From the NCBI GenBank assembly GCA_020636355.1, contig JACJYB010000003.1, positions 372,001 through 436,000 on the forward strand: a stretch of DNA of 64,000 nucleotides, written 5' to 3'. The notes beneath the pieces were generated by a model that did no database searches, was not told the origin of the DNA, and was given only the letters and a program-made list of their open reading frames with translations. The position numbers and the translations under genes are program-made. The first letter of the stretch is position 1. Each line of letters begins with the position of its first letter. Positions 19,984-29,044 of this stretch are shown one piece after another. Origin of the DNA: Lewinellaceae bacterium (GTDB lineage: Bacteria > Bacteroidota > Bacteroidia > Chitinophagales > Saprospiraceae).

Positions 19984-20719
19984 GTATTGACCGTCGATAT
20001 AGGTTTTTCGCCTTTATAATTATCCCCTCCCAAATAATGGAGCTTAGTTCGATATTCGCCTGGCAATTTGGGATGGTGAACCCGTCAAGATCCCATTGTT
20101 GGTAGAAGTTTTTAATGGGATTGGGCCAATAACCATAAAAGCCATCGTACATTTTTATGGTCCGGTTAGGCAAATCGGATTTGGTATAAATAACAACCAG
20201 CGACCATCCTCCATATACACTGCCATAGGGACAGGAGACTACCTTGTCAAAGGATAAATTATCGATGGTGATGTTACCGGAACCTGTAATTTTTGAGGTT
20301 ACATCTGCATAAGCTGCATAGAAGTCCTGGTAGTATCCACCATTGTTAATGGTTTCCGTCCACGCATCATCCGCTGCTACATTCTGGCTATTTAGTGTTA
20401 CCGACTGGTCGATATAAACAGCGTTGCTTGCGTAATAGGAACTTCCTGACCAATAAAGGTAGGCTTTGTGGACAGTGGCTCCGGATGGAATGTTCAGATA
20501 TCGGCTGGTCCCATTGACCTCACCACATTCATTGGCCGCTTCCCCGGTGTTTTCGGTGTTTCCAATAATCGTGTAACCGTAATTTCCGGTGAAGGTTATT
20601 TTTTCACCGATACCATTTCCGGCATAACCGGAGGGCAGATAGAACAGGTAGAACAAGAATAGGAGTACAATAGGCAAAAATAGTCTTGCCATTGTACAAT
20701 GCTTATACATTTGGATCAT
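19976..20719 (-). CDS. N-terminal part of the giant SprB-repeat protein (separated by frameshifts)
   Basis: These 247 residues carry the signal peptide (MARLFLPIVLLFLFYLFYL, so an internal Met at about 20692 may be the start) and a secreted beta-rich domain with NIPSGATVHKAYLYWSGSS and YGGWSLVVIYTKSDLPNR, an N-terminal module common on large Bacteroidota surface proteins. After SSIIWEG at about 20024 the frame is lost and the protein ends in an unrelated tail, KNLYRRSIHG. Adding one base to the run at 20024-20027 and one to the run at 20004-20008 (minus-strand GGGG and AAAAA) gives WEGDNYKGEKTYIDGQYMGDN and runs straight into the main frame. I therefore treat 9112-20719 as one gene. A true pseudogene or two-part gene is less likely. 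Confidence 0.8.
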   Translation of the reverse strand: MIQMYKHCTMARLFLPIVLLFLFYLFYLPSGYAGNGIGEKITFTGNYGYTIIGNTENTGEAANECGEVNGTSRYLNIPSGATVHKAYLYWSGSSYYASNAVYIDQSVTLNSQNVAADDAWTETINNGGYYQDFYAAYADVTSKITGSGNITIDNLSFDKVVSCPYGSVYGGWSLVVIYTKSDLPNRTIKMYDGFYGYWPNPIKNFYQQWDLDGFTIPNCQANIELSSIIWEGIIIKAKNLYRRSIHG

Positions 20720-21380
20720 CTCTTTGGACGTTTTATTTGGGCTAAAACAAAAACAGGATCACTCCAAAAGGGAGGGATCAAAAATCTTACTCTTAACAGA
20801 AAAAACAAAATATTTGGGAATCGATAGTAAGGGGGATCACTATTCACTCTCAGCAAGATTCAGGTATAACCATCGTTTCACCTTGTCTTGACTTATATAT
20901 TTTGCAATAAATCGTAAGCGTTAATTACGACTATTCAAAACAGTCAATTCGTGAAGATTGGATTGGCAAGATTAGATGCAGGGAGGTAAAAGCTTTACAA
21001 AGCTGCAAAAAATTCTACATTTCAAGAAATCAAAATAAAGTATTTCAAAATTATTTTCCAGTCACTCAACGCCGGAAGGAAATCCCTTCTTAATAACAAT
21101 GCCCGAGCATGGAGGTAATTTAGACTCGGGTTTGTCATGAAACATGTCGCGGGGAAGTGAAGACATGTCAATCCAGCATTTACTACCCCAAATATTTTGC
21201 CAAATAGATAATCCGGGAATTATTTTTGACCCCAAGTCAATTAAATGATAACAATTAGAAATCTTTATCAGTTATACCATAAATGTTATCAAGTCATTAG
21301 GTACATCATACAGCGATCTGTTATTTTTTTGCAATTTTGAGTCCCCAAACATTGAGTCCATCTTATTACTAGTATATTCC
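20720..21380. other. AT-rich divergent intergenic region, 661 bp
   Basis: This lies between the start of the giant leftward gene and the rightward M17 gene. It contains no convincing reading frame, RNA gene or perfect TAnnTTTG box. It presumably carries both promoters. A short inverted repeat (CCCGAG ... CTCGGG) at about 21102-21130 is too weak to call. Confidence 0.6.
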
Positions 21381-22824
21381 ATGCAAATCAGTTATAAAAC
21401 CGAACCACTATCCCTTAAAGGCCCTCTTTGGCTTTTTAGTCTGAAAGATTCCATCGATCGAAATCTCCTGGAATTCGCCGGAAATTTCCCTGACCCATTA
21501 CCCATCAACCTTATCCTGCAGGCATACCAGGATGAATCCCCTACCCTGTATCTGGAAGAAGGCAAGATCAGGTTACATCTTTTCAGGACCAAGGCATACA
21601 CGTTCTCGGCGATCAAGAACCTGGCAGCTGAAGCTATTTTCAACTGTCGCAAACTAGATACGAACCCGATCATTCTGATCGACCTGGCACTCTTTTCGGC
21701 CCAGGCCCTGGAAGCCATTTCAGAAGGCCTCTGGTGGGGCGGACAAAATTTGGGACTTCATAAAACTTCGGATGAAGTACCGGCAAGGGCATGGAACATT
21801 TCCTTAGCAGGCAACGAATCACGGAGTCAATGGAAGTTGCCATATCCAAAGGAAGTTATAAGGGTGCCCTGCTGGAAAAAATAGGTGGCCTGGTCAATGA
21901 ACCTGGCAATGTATGCACCCACAATACATGGCAGACTTTGCTTTACGGGAAGCGGAAAACCGACCGATCAACATTCGCATTCATTCTGCTGAAGACATTC
22001 AGCGGGAAGGTTTGTGGGGCTCTGGAATGTTGGAAAGGGAAGTAGTTATCCCCGGTTATGATAGAAATGGATTATCATCCGGAGAACTGCATTGCCACCG
22101 TCGGGTTGGTTGGTAAAGGGTAACTTTTGATACGGGTGGTGTATCGCTTAAGGATGGGAAAAACATGCATTACATGAAGTCCGATATGGGCGGAGCTGCA
22201 GCAGTTCTCGGGACCATCCTGGCGGCGGCGGACCTGCACCTGCCAATCCGGCTCATCGGTATCATTCCCAGTGCGGAAAACCATATAGACCGTCTGGCGT
22301 ACCGGCCAGGAGACGTCATTTCATCCTATTCCGGCAAGACCATTGAAATCATCAATACCGACGCCGAAGGCAGGCTGCTCCTTGCAGACGGGTTGAGCTA
22401 TATTCTTAAAAATTATACCCTGGATCACTTGATCGATTTGGCCACACTGACTGGCAGTGCAGTACAAACCTTCGGTTATCTGGGAGGTGCTCTTTTCTCC
22501 AACAATGCTTCACTTTCCGATGAGCTCATGAAAGCTTCCATAGAATCGGGAGAAAAAATTTGGCCGTTACCTTTGTGGGAAGAATATGAAAAGGAACTTG
22601 AATCCACCATTGCCGATATTCGTCATTTTCACAATAGTCCGCTTGCTGGAGCAGCAGTTGCAGCCAAGTTCCTGGAATCTTTTATCGGAGGATTTGCTTC
22701 GTGGGCACATCTGGATATCGCGGCTGTTGCCTTAAAGGAGACGGTATTCAGCAAAGAAAAAGTGGGCACAGGCTTTGGCGTTGATTTACTGATCAGCTGG
22801 CTCGAAAACTTCCAAGGCAACTAA
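21381..22824 (+). pseudogene. M17 leucyl aminopeptidase family, frameshifted as given
   Basis: This reads as a 482-residue M17 (leucyl aminopeptidase/PepA) zinc enzyme after five single bases are restored: near 21835, at 21918-21920 (CCC), 22016-22019 (GGGG), 22050-22053 (CCCC) and 22118-22120 (GGG). The repaired path reads LVNEPGNVCTPQYMADFAL, then GLWGLWNVGKGSSYPPVMI, then VGKGVTFDTGGVSLKDGKN, then SDMGGAAAVLG and NTDAEGRLLLADGL. These hold the expected metal and catalytic residues (Lys and Asp of GKGVTFDTGG; Asp, Glu and Arg of NTDAEGR). The total length then fits an exact codon count. Intact motifs plus homopolymer-only losses argue for assembly error rather than decay. It is a cytoplasmic peptidase releasing N-terminal residues, and lies 131 bp upstream of glgA on the same strand. 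Confidence 0.8.
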
Positions 22825-22955
22825 TCCGTCTCATTCGGGCACTTTTCCATTATCCGATCCTGGACTTCAAAATTTAAGTCATTAAGAATTCATACCCAGA
22901 ACATCGCACTTTCTTTTAAGATTGTTTATTTTGAAGGCAAAGCAACCGGGATCGT

Positions 22956-24389
22956 ATGCATGTATTACACGTTAGTGCCGAATGTTATCCAGCGGCAAAA
23001 ACCGGGGGGTTGGGCGACGTCGTTGGCGCACTTCCAAAATATCTGAACCAGGCAGGAATGCAAGCCAGTGTTATCATTCCAAAGTATGCCTTACCCTGGT
23101 TTGCCCGCCATCAATTTCAGGAGATATTCTTCGGTCAAGTCCGGATGTACAATTGGAGCGTATCTTACCAGATCCAGCAACTGACCGATGATGATCTTGG
23201 CTTCACGTTGTACGTGGTTAACATTCCAGGTAAATTTGACCGGGCCGGAATATACTCCGATCAATACGGCTATTTTGGTGATTCGTTTGAACGGTGGATT
23301 TGCTTTCAACAAGCCGTCCTCCAGTGGATCATTGTCACCCAGCAACCCATTACCCACATCCATTGCCATGATCATCATGCCGGACTTATCCCTTTCATGA
23401 TGCGGTATTGCCCCATTTATGCAGACCTTGCCGAAATGCCCAGCTTCCTGACCATTCATAATGGCGGATACCAGGGACGTTACGGCTGGAGTAACAACCA
23501 TCTTTTACCATTTTATGAACGACCTGCAGCGGGTATGCTGGATTGGGATAACAGCATAAATATGCTCGGAAGTGCTATTAAATGCTGCTGGGCTTATAAT
23601 ACGGTCTCTCCTACCTACCTCGAAGAAATGAATGAGTCATCAGGCGGCCTGGAAGGACTCCTGAGACTGGAGCGAATGAAGGCATCCGGTATTGTAAATG
23701 GTATTGATAATGACGTATGGGATCCCAGAACCGACCCTATGATTGCGGTACATCTAGAGGATGATTTTCTTGCTTACAAACGCGGAAACAAAGCCATAAT
23801 TTGTGAACGATTCGGATTAGATCCGGGCTTACCTATCCTAACATTTATTGGCCGGATGGTCCATCAAAAAGGCGTCGATGTTCTTGCTGATGCCATTTGG
23901 AGCATGGTCCAGCAGACGACTCAAATCCAATTTATTATTCTGGGTTCGGGTGAGGCCCAGTACGAAGATCCTTACAAGTCCCTTGCTCATCATTACGGGA
24001 ACCAAGTAAAGACCATCATTCAGTATAACGAAGCGCTATCCCATCAGCTTTATGCAGGGTCAGACTTCTTGCTCATGCCATCGCGGGAAGAACCTTGCGG
24101 ATTGAATCAGCTCTATGCTATGCGATATGGTACTTTACCTATGGTAAGACGAACCGGAGGTCTGCAGGACACGGTCATTGATATTGATGATTGGCAGGGT
24201 ACCGGCATCTGCTTCAGTCAACTCAGCGTTCAGGATCTAACGGCTGCATTTTTCCGTTCAATCAGACTTTACCAGCACAAATCGAGGATGTATGACATTA
24301 TGCAGGAAGCGATGACTAAAGATCATTCCTGGGAACGTGTTGCACTGGATTACATCGGATGGTATAAATATTACATGGGAATCGAATAA
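22956..24389 (+). CDS. glgA: Glycogen synthase (ADP-glucose type, GT5)
   Basis: A 477-residue GT5 glycosyltransferase that extends alpha-1,4-glucan from ADP-glucose. The N-terminal substrate loop KTGGLGDVVGALPKYL (from residue 15) contains the ADP-glucose-binding Lys of the KxGG motif. The C-terminal nucleotide-sugar domain has PSREEPCGLNQLYAMRYG, with the conserved EPCGL, followed by RRTGGLQDTV. Length matches bacterial GlgA. It begins the rightward run glgA-glgC-ATP-grasp, with 32 bp to glgC. The start is the first Met before HVLHVSAE, directly at the Rossmann strand. Together with glgC and glgB this gives a complete glycogen-building set; no phosphorylase or debranching enzyme is in the window. 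Confidence 0.95.
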   Translation: MHVLHVSAECYPAAKTGGLGDVVGALPKYLNQAGMQASVIIPKYALPWFARHQFQEIFFGQVRMYNWSVSYQIQQLTDDDLGFTLYVVNIPGKFDRAGIYSDQYGYFGDSFERWICFQQAVLQWIIVTQQPITHIHCHDHHAGLIPFMMRYCPIYADLAEMPSFLTIHNGGYQGRYGWSNNHLLPFYERPAAGMLDWDNSINMLGSAIKCCWAYNTVSPTYLEEMNESSGGLEGLLRLERMKASGIVNGIDNDVWDPRTDPMIAVHLEDDFLAYKRGNKAIICERFGLDPGLPILTFIGRMVHQKGVDVLADAIWSMVQQTTQIQFIILGSGEAQYEDPYKSLAHHYGNQVKTIIQYNEALSHQLYAGSDFLLMPSREEPCGLNQLYAMRYGTLPMVRRTGGLQDTVIDIDDWQGTGICFSQLSVQDLTAAFFRSIRLYQHKSRMYDIMQEAMTKDHSWERVALDYIGWYKYYMGIE

Positions 24390-24421
24390 TTCTAATATAT
24401 TACGATAAAAATTTATATATC

Positions 24422-25702
24422 ATGAGGATTAAGATGATATGCCTGATATTGGGAGGCGGTGCCGGATCACGCCTTTATCCACTCACAAAAGACAGATCAA
24501 AGCCTGCGGTCCCCATTGCTGCCAAATACAGGTTGATCGACATACCCATTTCCAACTGCCTTAATTCCGGTGTTAAGCGGATGTTTGTACTGACCCAATT
24601 TAACTCAGCCTCGCTTAACCGGCACATAAAGAATACCTACCATTTTGATAATTTCAGTAATGGCTTTGTCGATATTTTGGCTGCCGAACAAACGCCGAGC
24701 AGTGACAAATGGTACCAGGGTACAGCAGATGCCGTCAAGCAATCCATGCATCACCTGGTCAATCAGGACTTTGATTACCTGCTCATTCTTTCAGGAGACC
24801 AGTTGTACCAGATGAATTTTGAATTGATGGCCCGCTATCACATAGCACAAGGCGCTGACATAACGATTGCCACCATACCGGTGGTGGCCAATGATGCGAC
24901 GGGTTTTGGCATCATGAAGGTTAATAAATTCGGGTTTGTCGATCGCTTTACGGAAAAGCCCAAGAAAGAAATACTTGATGACTGGAAATCGGAGGTTGAA
25001 GAGCGTTTCACCAATGATGGACGCCATTTCCTGGCATCAATGGGTATTTACATCTTCAACAAACGCATATTGCGCAAGTTATTTGAAGATCACCCGGAAG
25101 CGGTTGACTTCGGCAAGGAAATCATACCGAATGCCATAAAATCAGGATTTAATGTAGCGAGTTATGCTTACGACGGCTACTGGACGGATATTGGAACCAT
25201 CAAATCCTTTTTCCAGGCAAATCTGGAGTTAACCGACGATATTCCAAAATTCAACTTGTTCGACAATACCTCGGTCATCTTCACCCGGCCTCGGATGCTT
25301 GCTCCATCAAAAGTATTTGGAACCAGATTTAACCGGGCTGTAGTCGCGGAAGGAAGTATCATCCATGCCAAAGAAATCGAACGATCCATCATCGGTATCC
25401 GGTCCAGAATTGGTCACGACACGCTGATCCGAAATTGCATTGTTATGGGTAATGATTATTTCGAAACCCTGGATCAAATCATGGATCGGTCGAACCCCAT
25501 ACCGATGGGTATCGGGCATTCCTGCCGGATTGAAAATGCTATCATTGATAAAAATTGCAGAATAGGAAACAATGTGACCATATTAGGTGATGACAGTCTT
25601 GAAGATGCAGAAACCGATTCTTATGTAATCCGGGACGGCATCATTGTCCTTAAGAAAAAAGCGTCGATACCCGCCAATACGCAAATAGGGTTGATTAAGT
25701 AA
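24422..25702 (+). CDS. glgC: Glucose-1-phosphate adenylyltransferase
   Basis: This 426-residue ADP-glucose pyrophosphorylase makes ADP-glucose from glucose-1-phosphate and ATP, the committed step of bacterial glycogen synthesis. The N-terminal signature is LGGGAGSRLYPLTKDRSKPA with AKYRLIDIPISNCLNSG. The glucose-1-phosphate-binding Lys is in VDRFTEKPKKE. The C-terminal left-handed beta-helix shows the hexapeptide pattern, for example NAIIDKNCRIGNNVTIL. Length is normal. It follows glgA in the same direction and is separated from the downstream ATP-grasp gene by only 7 bp, so all three are likely on one transcript. Confidence 0.95.
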   Translation: MRIKMICLILGGGAGSRLYPLTKDRSKPAVPIAAKYRLIDIPISNCLNSGVKRMFVLTQFNSASLNRHIKNTYHFDNFSNGFVDILAAEQTPSSDKWYQGTADAVKQSMHHLVNQDFDYLLILSGDQLYQMNFELMARYHIAQGADITIATIPVVANDATGFGIMKVNKFGFVDRFTEKPKKEILDDWKSEVEERFTNDGRHFLASMGIYIFNKRILRKLFEDHPEAVDFGKEIIPNAIKSGFNVASYAYDGYWTDIGTIKSFFQANLELTDDIPKFNLFDNTSVIFTRPRMLAPSKVFGTRFNRAVVAEGSIIHAKEIERSIIGIRSRIGHDTLIRNCIVMGNDYFETLDQIMDRSNPIPMGIGHSCRIENAIIDKNCRIGNNVTILGDDSLEDAETDSYVIRDGIIVLKKKASIPANTQIGLIK

Positions 25703-25709
25703 TTTATTT

Positions 25710-26918
25710 ATGCAGAAATCCGTCTTATGCGTCGCTTCCTATTTTAAAGGAACTGACTTTATCATCCAGGCAAAAGAACTTGGCAATACGGTTTATCTCC
25801 TCACTGCTGACACGCTGAAAGAAGCTGCCTGGCCTTGGGGTTCCATTGATGACGTATTTTATTTATCACTTGATGAGCACCATAACTGGAATTGGTTGGA
25901 CATGGAGCGTGGCTTGGCCTTTGTGATGCGATCGCGTCCAATTGACATGATTGTTGCCCTGGATGATTTTGATGTAGAAAAAGCGGCACACCTCCGTGAA
26001 GTCTTTCGCATTCCAGGCATGGGCGATACGACGGCTCGCTATTTCAGGGACAAGCTTTCCATGCGGACACGGGCTCTGGAAACCGGAATTCCGGCACCAC
26101 CTTTTACGTCTTTATTCAGTGACCAGCATATCAATACATTTCTCGAGCAGACGCAGCCTCCCTGGATGATTAAACCCAGAGGAGAAGCTTCTGCTACAGG
26201 AATACGGAAAGTCCATCACAAAGAATCATTCTGGGATACAGTCCATCAATTGGGCGATGACCGCCATCGATTCCTTGCCGAAAGCTTCATTCCCGGTTCC
26301 ATTTACCACGTTGATGCCATTACGTTTGAAGGAAAAAATGTTTTTACCTGCGTTTCCCAGTACCTGGATACTCCATTCGAGGTAGCTCACGGCGGTGGAA
26401 TATTCCGGTCTATGCTGTTATCCCAGGACCATCCCGACCATCAGGAACTGGTTAAGCTCAATCAGGACCTGATGAAGGCATTTAATATGCGCCAGTCGGC
26501 GAGCCACAGCGAATGGGTGCGGTCTCACGAAACCGGGCAATTCTACCTGATCGAAACTTCATCCCGGGTAGGTGGCGCTCACCTGGCCGATATGATCTAT
26601 CAGGCAACCAATGTGAACCTTTGGAAAGAATGGGCGAAATTGGAAACAGCAGTTGCTAAAAAAGAATCGTACGTACTTCCTGAACTCAAACACATACCGA
26701 CCGGAATTATCATTTCACTGGCAAAAATGGAGCATCCACAACCACAGTTTTATCAGGACCCGGATGTGGTGTGGACGATCAGCAAAGCACACCATGTAGG
26801 ATGCATCGTTCAGGGTACTGATGATCAGAGCGTCAAAAACCGATTGGATGATTTAGCATTTCAAATACGGGAACATTTTCATGCGGCTGTTCCGCCAGCA
26901 AATAACCCTTTGCATTAA
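25710..26918 (+). CDS. ATP-grasp ligase, carbamoyl-phosphate-synthase-like
   Basis: A 402-residue ATP-grasp protein of unknown substrate. The N-terminal Rossmann-like half (SVLCVASYFKGTDFIIQAKE) is the usual pre-ATP-grasp domain. The ATP-binding Lys lies in WMIKPRGEASATGIRKV and a second nucleotide segment is RFLAESFIPGSIYHVDA. The metal-binding strand reads LIETSSRVGGAHLADM, where family members more often have an Asn in the E-x-N position; here it is Ser. Such enzymes join a carboxylate to an amine through an acyl phosphate. It starts 7 bp after glgC and converges, 13 bp stop to stop, on the ATP-grasp/amidotransferase operon, so it may belong functionally with that block rather than with glycogen. 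Confidence 0.75.
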   Translation: MQKSVLCVASYFKGTDFIIQAKELGNTVYLLTADTLKEAAWPWGSIDDVFYLSLDEHHNWNWLDMERGLAFVMRSRPIDMIVALDDFDVEKAAHLREVFRIPGMGDTTARYFRDKLSMRTRALETGIPAPPFTSLFSDQHINTFLEQTQPPWMIKPRGEASATGIRKVHHKESFWDTVHQLGDDRHRFLAESFIPGSIYHVDAITFEGKNVFTCVSQYLDTPFEVAHGGGIFRSMLLSQDHPDHQELVKLNQDLMKAFNMRQSASHSEWVRSHETGQFYLIETSSRVGGAHLADMIYQATNVNLWKEWAKLETAVAKKESYVLPELKHIPTGIIISLAKMEHPQPQFYQDPDVVWTISKAHHVGCIVQGTDDQSVKNRLDDLAFQIREHFHAAVPPANNPLH

Positions 26919-26931
26919 TCCTTTCTGCTGA

Positions 26932-28195
26932 TTAGGAACAAATCCCGCGTCCAAGCATCGAAGACTTGTTGTAGTGGATTCTGTTTATTAACTCAGGCTT
27001 TGTGGGGATGTTGGTAAAATCCGATTGAGCCCCCACCCAATCCTTGTCTTTGTTGTATTTCACCCCAATCATTTTACCCTTGCTCATGCGAATCAGATTG
27101 TGAATAAGAATAGGACGGTCTTTGTGGAAAGGCCACAGATACATTAATCTTATTTCAACCTTAGCCGGCTCACTTGGCGTACGGATTATGGGCGCGTAAT
27201 TAACCTTTTCCTGTAAGATGTATTCATCTGGGTTCTCAAGTGCTCTTATCTCCTCTTTCGTCACATCAAATTTTATCCCTTCTCCCGAAAACGAATACAA
27301 TGGCTTGAGGACATAATCATGTAAGTTGTCCGGGAGATCATCAAGAATCTCATGGACAAAACTGGACTTTGGTACGAATTCACTGTTAATATAAGGTAGT
27401 AAATACTTGCTGATCTTAAAATACCAGTTGGGATGTCCGGCCCAATGCACATCCACATCTTCCCGCAATGTAAACTCCAGCGGCAAATCTGGCCTGCGCA
27501 ATAATTCGTCAAAAATGACCCGGTTATACAATTTATGGATCGCAATCTTTTGTCCGGCCTCATTCAGATAATACAATGAACGGCCTGATCGCTTAATCTC
27601 AGATATGCAGCGGACCGGAATACCCAGATAATACCTGGTAGCGACAAAGTCGATATAAGTATTTTGTTTAGGAGGCTCTATATCGATCAGGACTACATTT
27701 TCAGGATTTTCTCCCGCCAGTATGTGTCTTCTTAAAAGATCAACATAGCTCTCGTTATTTAGCTCTGCAAAAAAATGATCCAACCCGGTTAGAAAAGGAT
27801 AACTTCTCTGATAGGCTTCTGCCAGCGCCAATTGATAGAAATACAAACTTGGAAATCCCTGAACTTCAATGAGCCGGGGACTTAGTTTCCGTTAATATCG
27901 CAGACACCCAAATCGACTTGGAGGAAAAGCGTATTCGGCGTTTCATTGGGTACGTCAACTTTTCGATCCAGCAGGCGTTTGCTCATGGATTTGAATGTAT
28001 CCGATACCAGAAAATCAACCACCTCCTCTCCTGCTTTGACTGCCGAACCTAGCAGGTCAAGGTCAAAAATAACCGGAGACTCCGCTACTCTAAATTGGGG
28101 CGGTGGTTGAATCGGCCACCTAAGTCCTCAAGAAACGACTCATATAATTGTGGTGTAAAAAGTGCATTGATCTGGTCGCGGTATACGTCTAACAT
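26932..28195 (-). CDS. ATP-grasp-like ligase (glutathionylspermidine-synthase-like), frameshifted as given
   Basis: The gene opens MLDVYRDQINALFTPQLYES at 28195 and becomes a 421-residue protein if one base is restored at 28097-28100 (run of four) and one at 27886-27888 (run of three). The first repair gives RFNHRPQFRVAESPVIFDLD, the second DINGKLSPRLIEVQGFPSLY. As given, the longest open part is 26932-27846. The middle has FPSLYFYQLALAEAY, the C-terminal half DVHWAGHPNWYFKIS, YVLKPLYSFSGEGIKF and EIRLMYLW, consistent with a permuted ATP-grasp fold like glutathionylspermidine synthase. That assignment is by pattern only. It is the last gene of a three-gene leftward operon, 21 bp after the amidotransferase gene. 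Confidence 0.6.
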
Positions 28196-28216
28196 AGAGA
28201 CATTGACATTAAAAGG

Positions 28217-29044
28217 TCAGGAGATGAGAACATCTGAATTGAGCAATGAGCCTACTGATTTATCCAAAAAGCCAGGCAACACCTGTTGGAAAGTTACTTC
28301 TATCTTTTCTGGATCATTTAAATATTTTATCATCTCCCAATAAATGTCTTCACCATATTGCTGGGAAATGGTATTTCGCCAATCATCTTTCTGTGCATAG
28401 TCCCGCATACCTTCAGGGTCCGCTTCGGGATGAAATTGGGTCGAGGTTATGTACTCGCCTACCTGGATGGCCATTAATGCTCCAAACCTCAGTTGAACTT
28501 CATCTTCCACTTCTATCGCCAGCAACGATGCATTCCATTTCCGAAAAGCATTTATATCAGGATCCACGACCTGAAACTGGCGAAAATCAGCCACGTAGAA
28601 AGGATCGCCCAAAGCTTCAAACAATTCAAAATCTTTACCTCCTGCCGTCTTAGATACCGGGTAAATTCCAAATGATTTTTTAGGCCTTGGCTCGATGACT
28701 CCCAACCCTAAGTGATAGCAGAGCATCTGGAAACTATGGCACATAAAAAAAGCATATTTAGGGGCTTCCGGATGATCGTTGTTGTGCTCCATCAATTCGT
28801 CCAGCCACTGATAATATCCTTTTTCCCAGGCATGACCTTCCGGAAGAGGAGATCCGGGGCCGCCCGAGCTGATATAAATATCATGATCCATCGAAGGGAT
28901 TTCTCCTTTCTGTCTTACATCAAATATTTCGACCTGGAATGAATGCGGATGGTTTTTAAGAATATTATTGAGGTTTTTCATCCCCATATTAGGGGTGCCA
29001 TCATAGAGGTCAAGAATGGCAACTTTGCACCTTGGATTCATCAT
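28217..29044 (-). CDS. Class I glutamine amidotransferase-like protein
   Basis: This 275-residue protein has a complete class I amidotransferase triad: the nucleophile Cys102 in FFMCHSFQML and the His205/Glu207 pair in STQFHPEADPEG. The oxyanion loop is YISSGGPGSPLPEGH. The N-terminus KVAILDLYDGTPNMGMKNL is typical of stand-alone amidotransferases next to ATP-grasp ligases rather than of GuaA or carbamoyl-phosphate synthase. It could release ammonia from glutamine for a partner ligase or hydrolyse a gamma-glutamyl bond; the sequence does not decide. The start abuts the stop of the upstream Ddl-like ligase with no spacer, implying translational coupling. Confidence 0.8.
   Translation of the reverse strand: MMNPRCKVAILDLYDGTPNMGMKNLNNILKNHPHSFQVEIFDVRQKGEIPSMDHDIYISSGGPGSPLPEGHAWEKGYYQWLDELMEHNNDHPEAPKYAFFMCHSFQMLCYHLGLGVIEPRPKKSFGIYPVSKTAGGKDFELFEALGDPFYVADFRQFQVVDPDINAFRKWNASLLAIEVEDEVQLRFGALMAIQVGEYITSTQFHPEADPEGMRDYAQKDDWRNTISQQYGEDIYWEMIKYLNDPEKIEVTFQQVLPGFLDKSVGSLLNSDVLIS

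Noticed and set aside
19976..20030. Programmed ribosomal frameshift in the SprB gene
   Set aside because: Two separate corrections 18 bp apart are needed and the same kind of loss occurs in unrelated genes nearby; sequence error explains it more simply.
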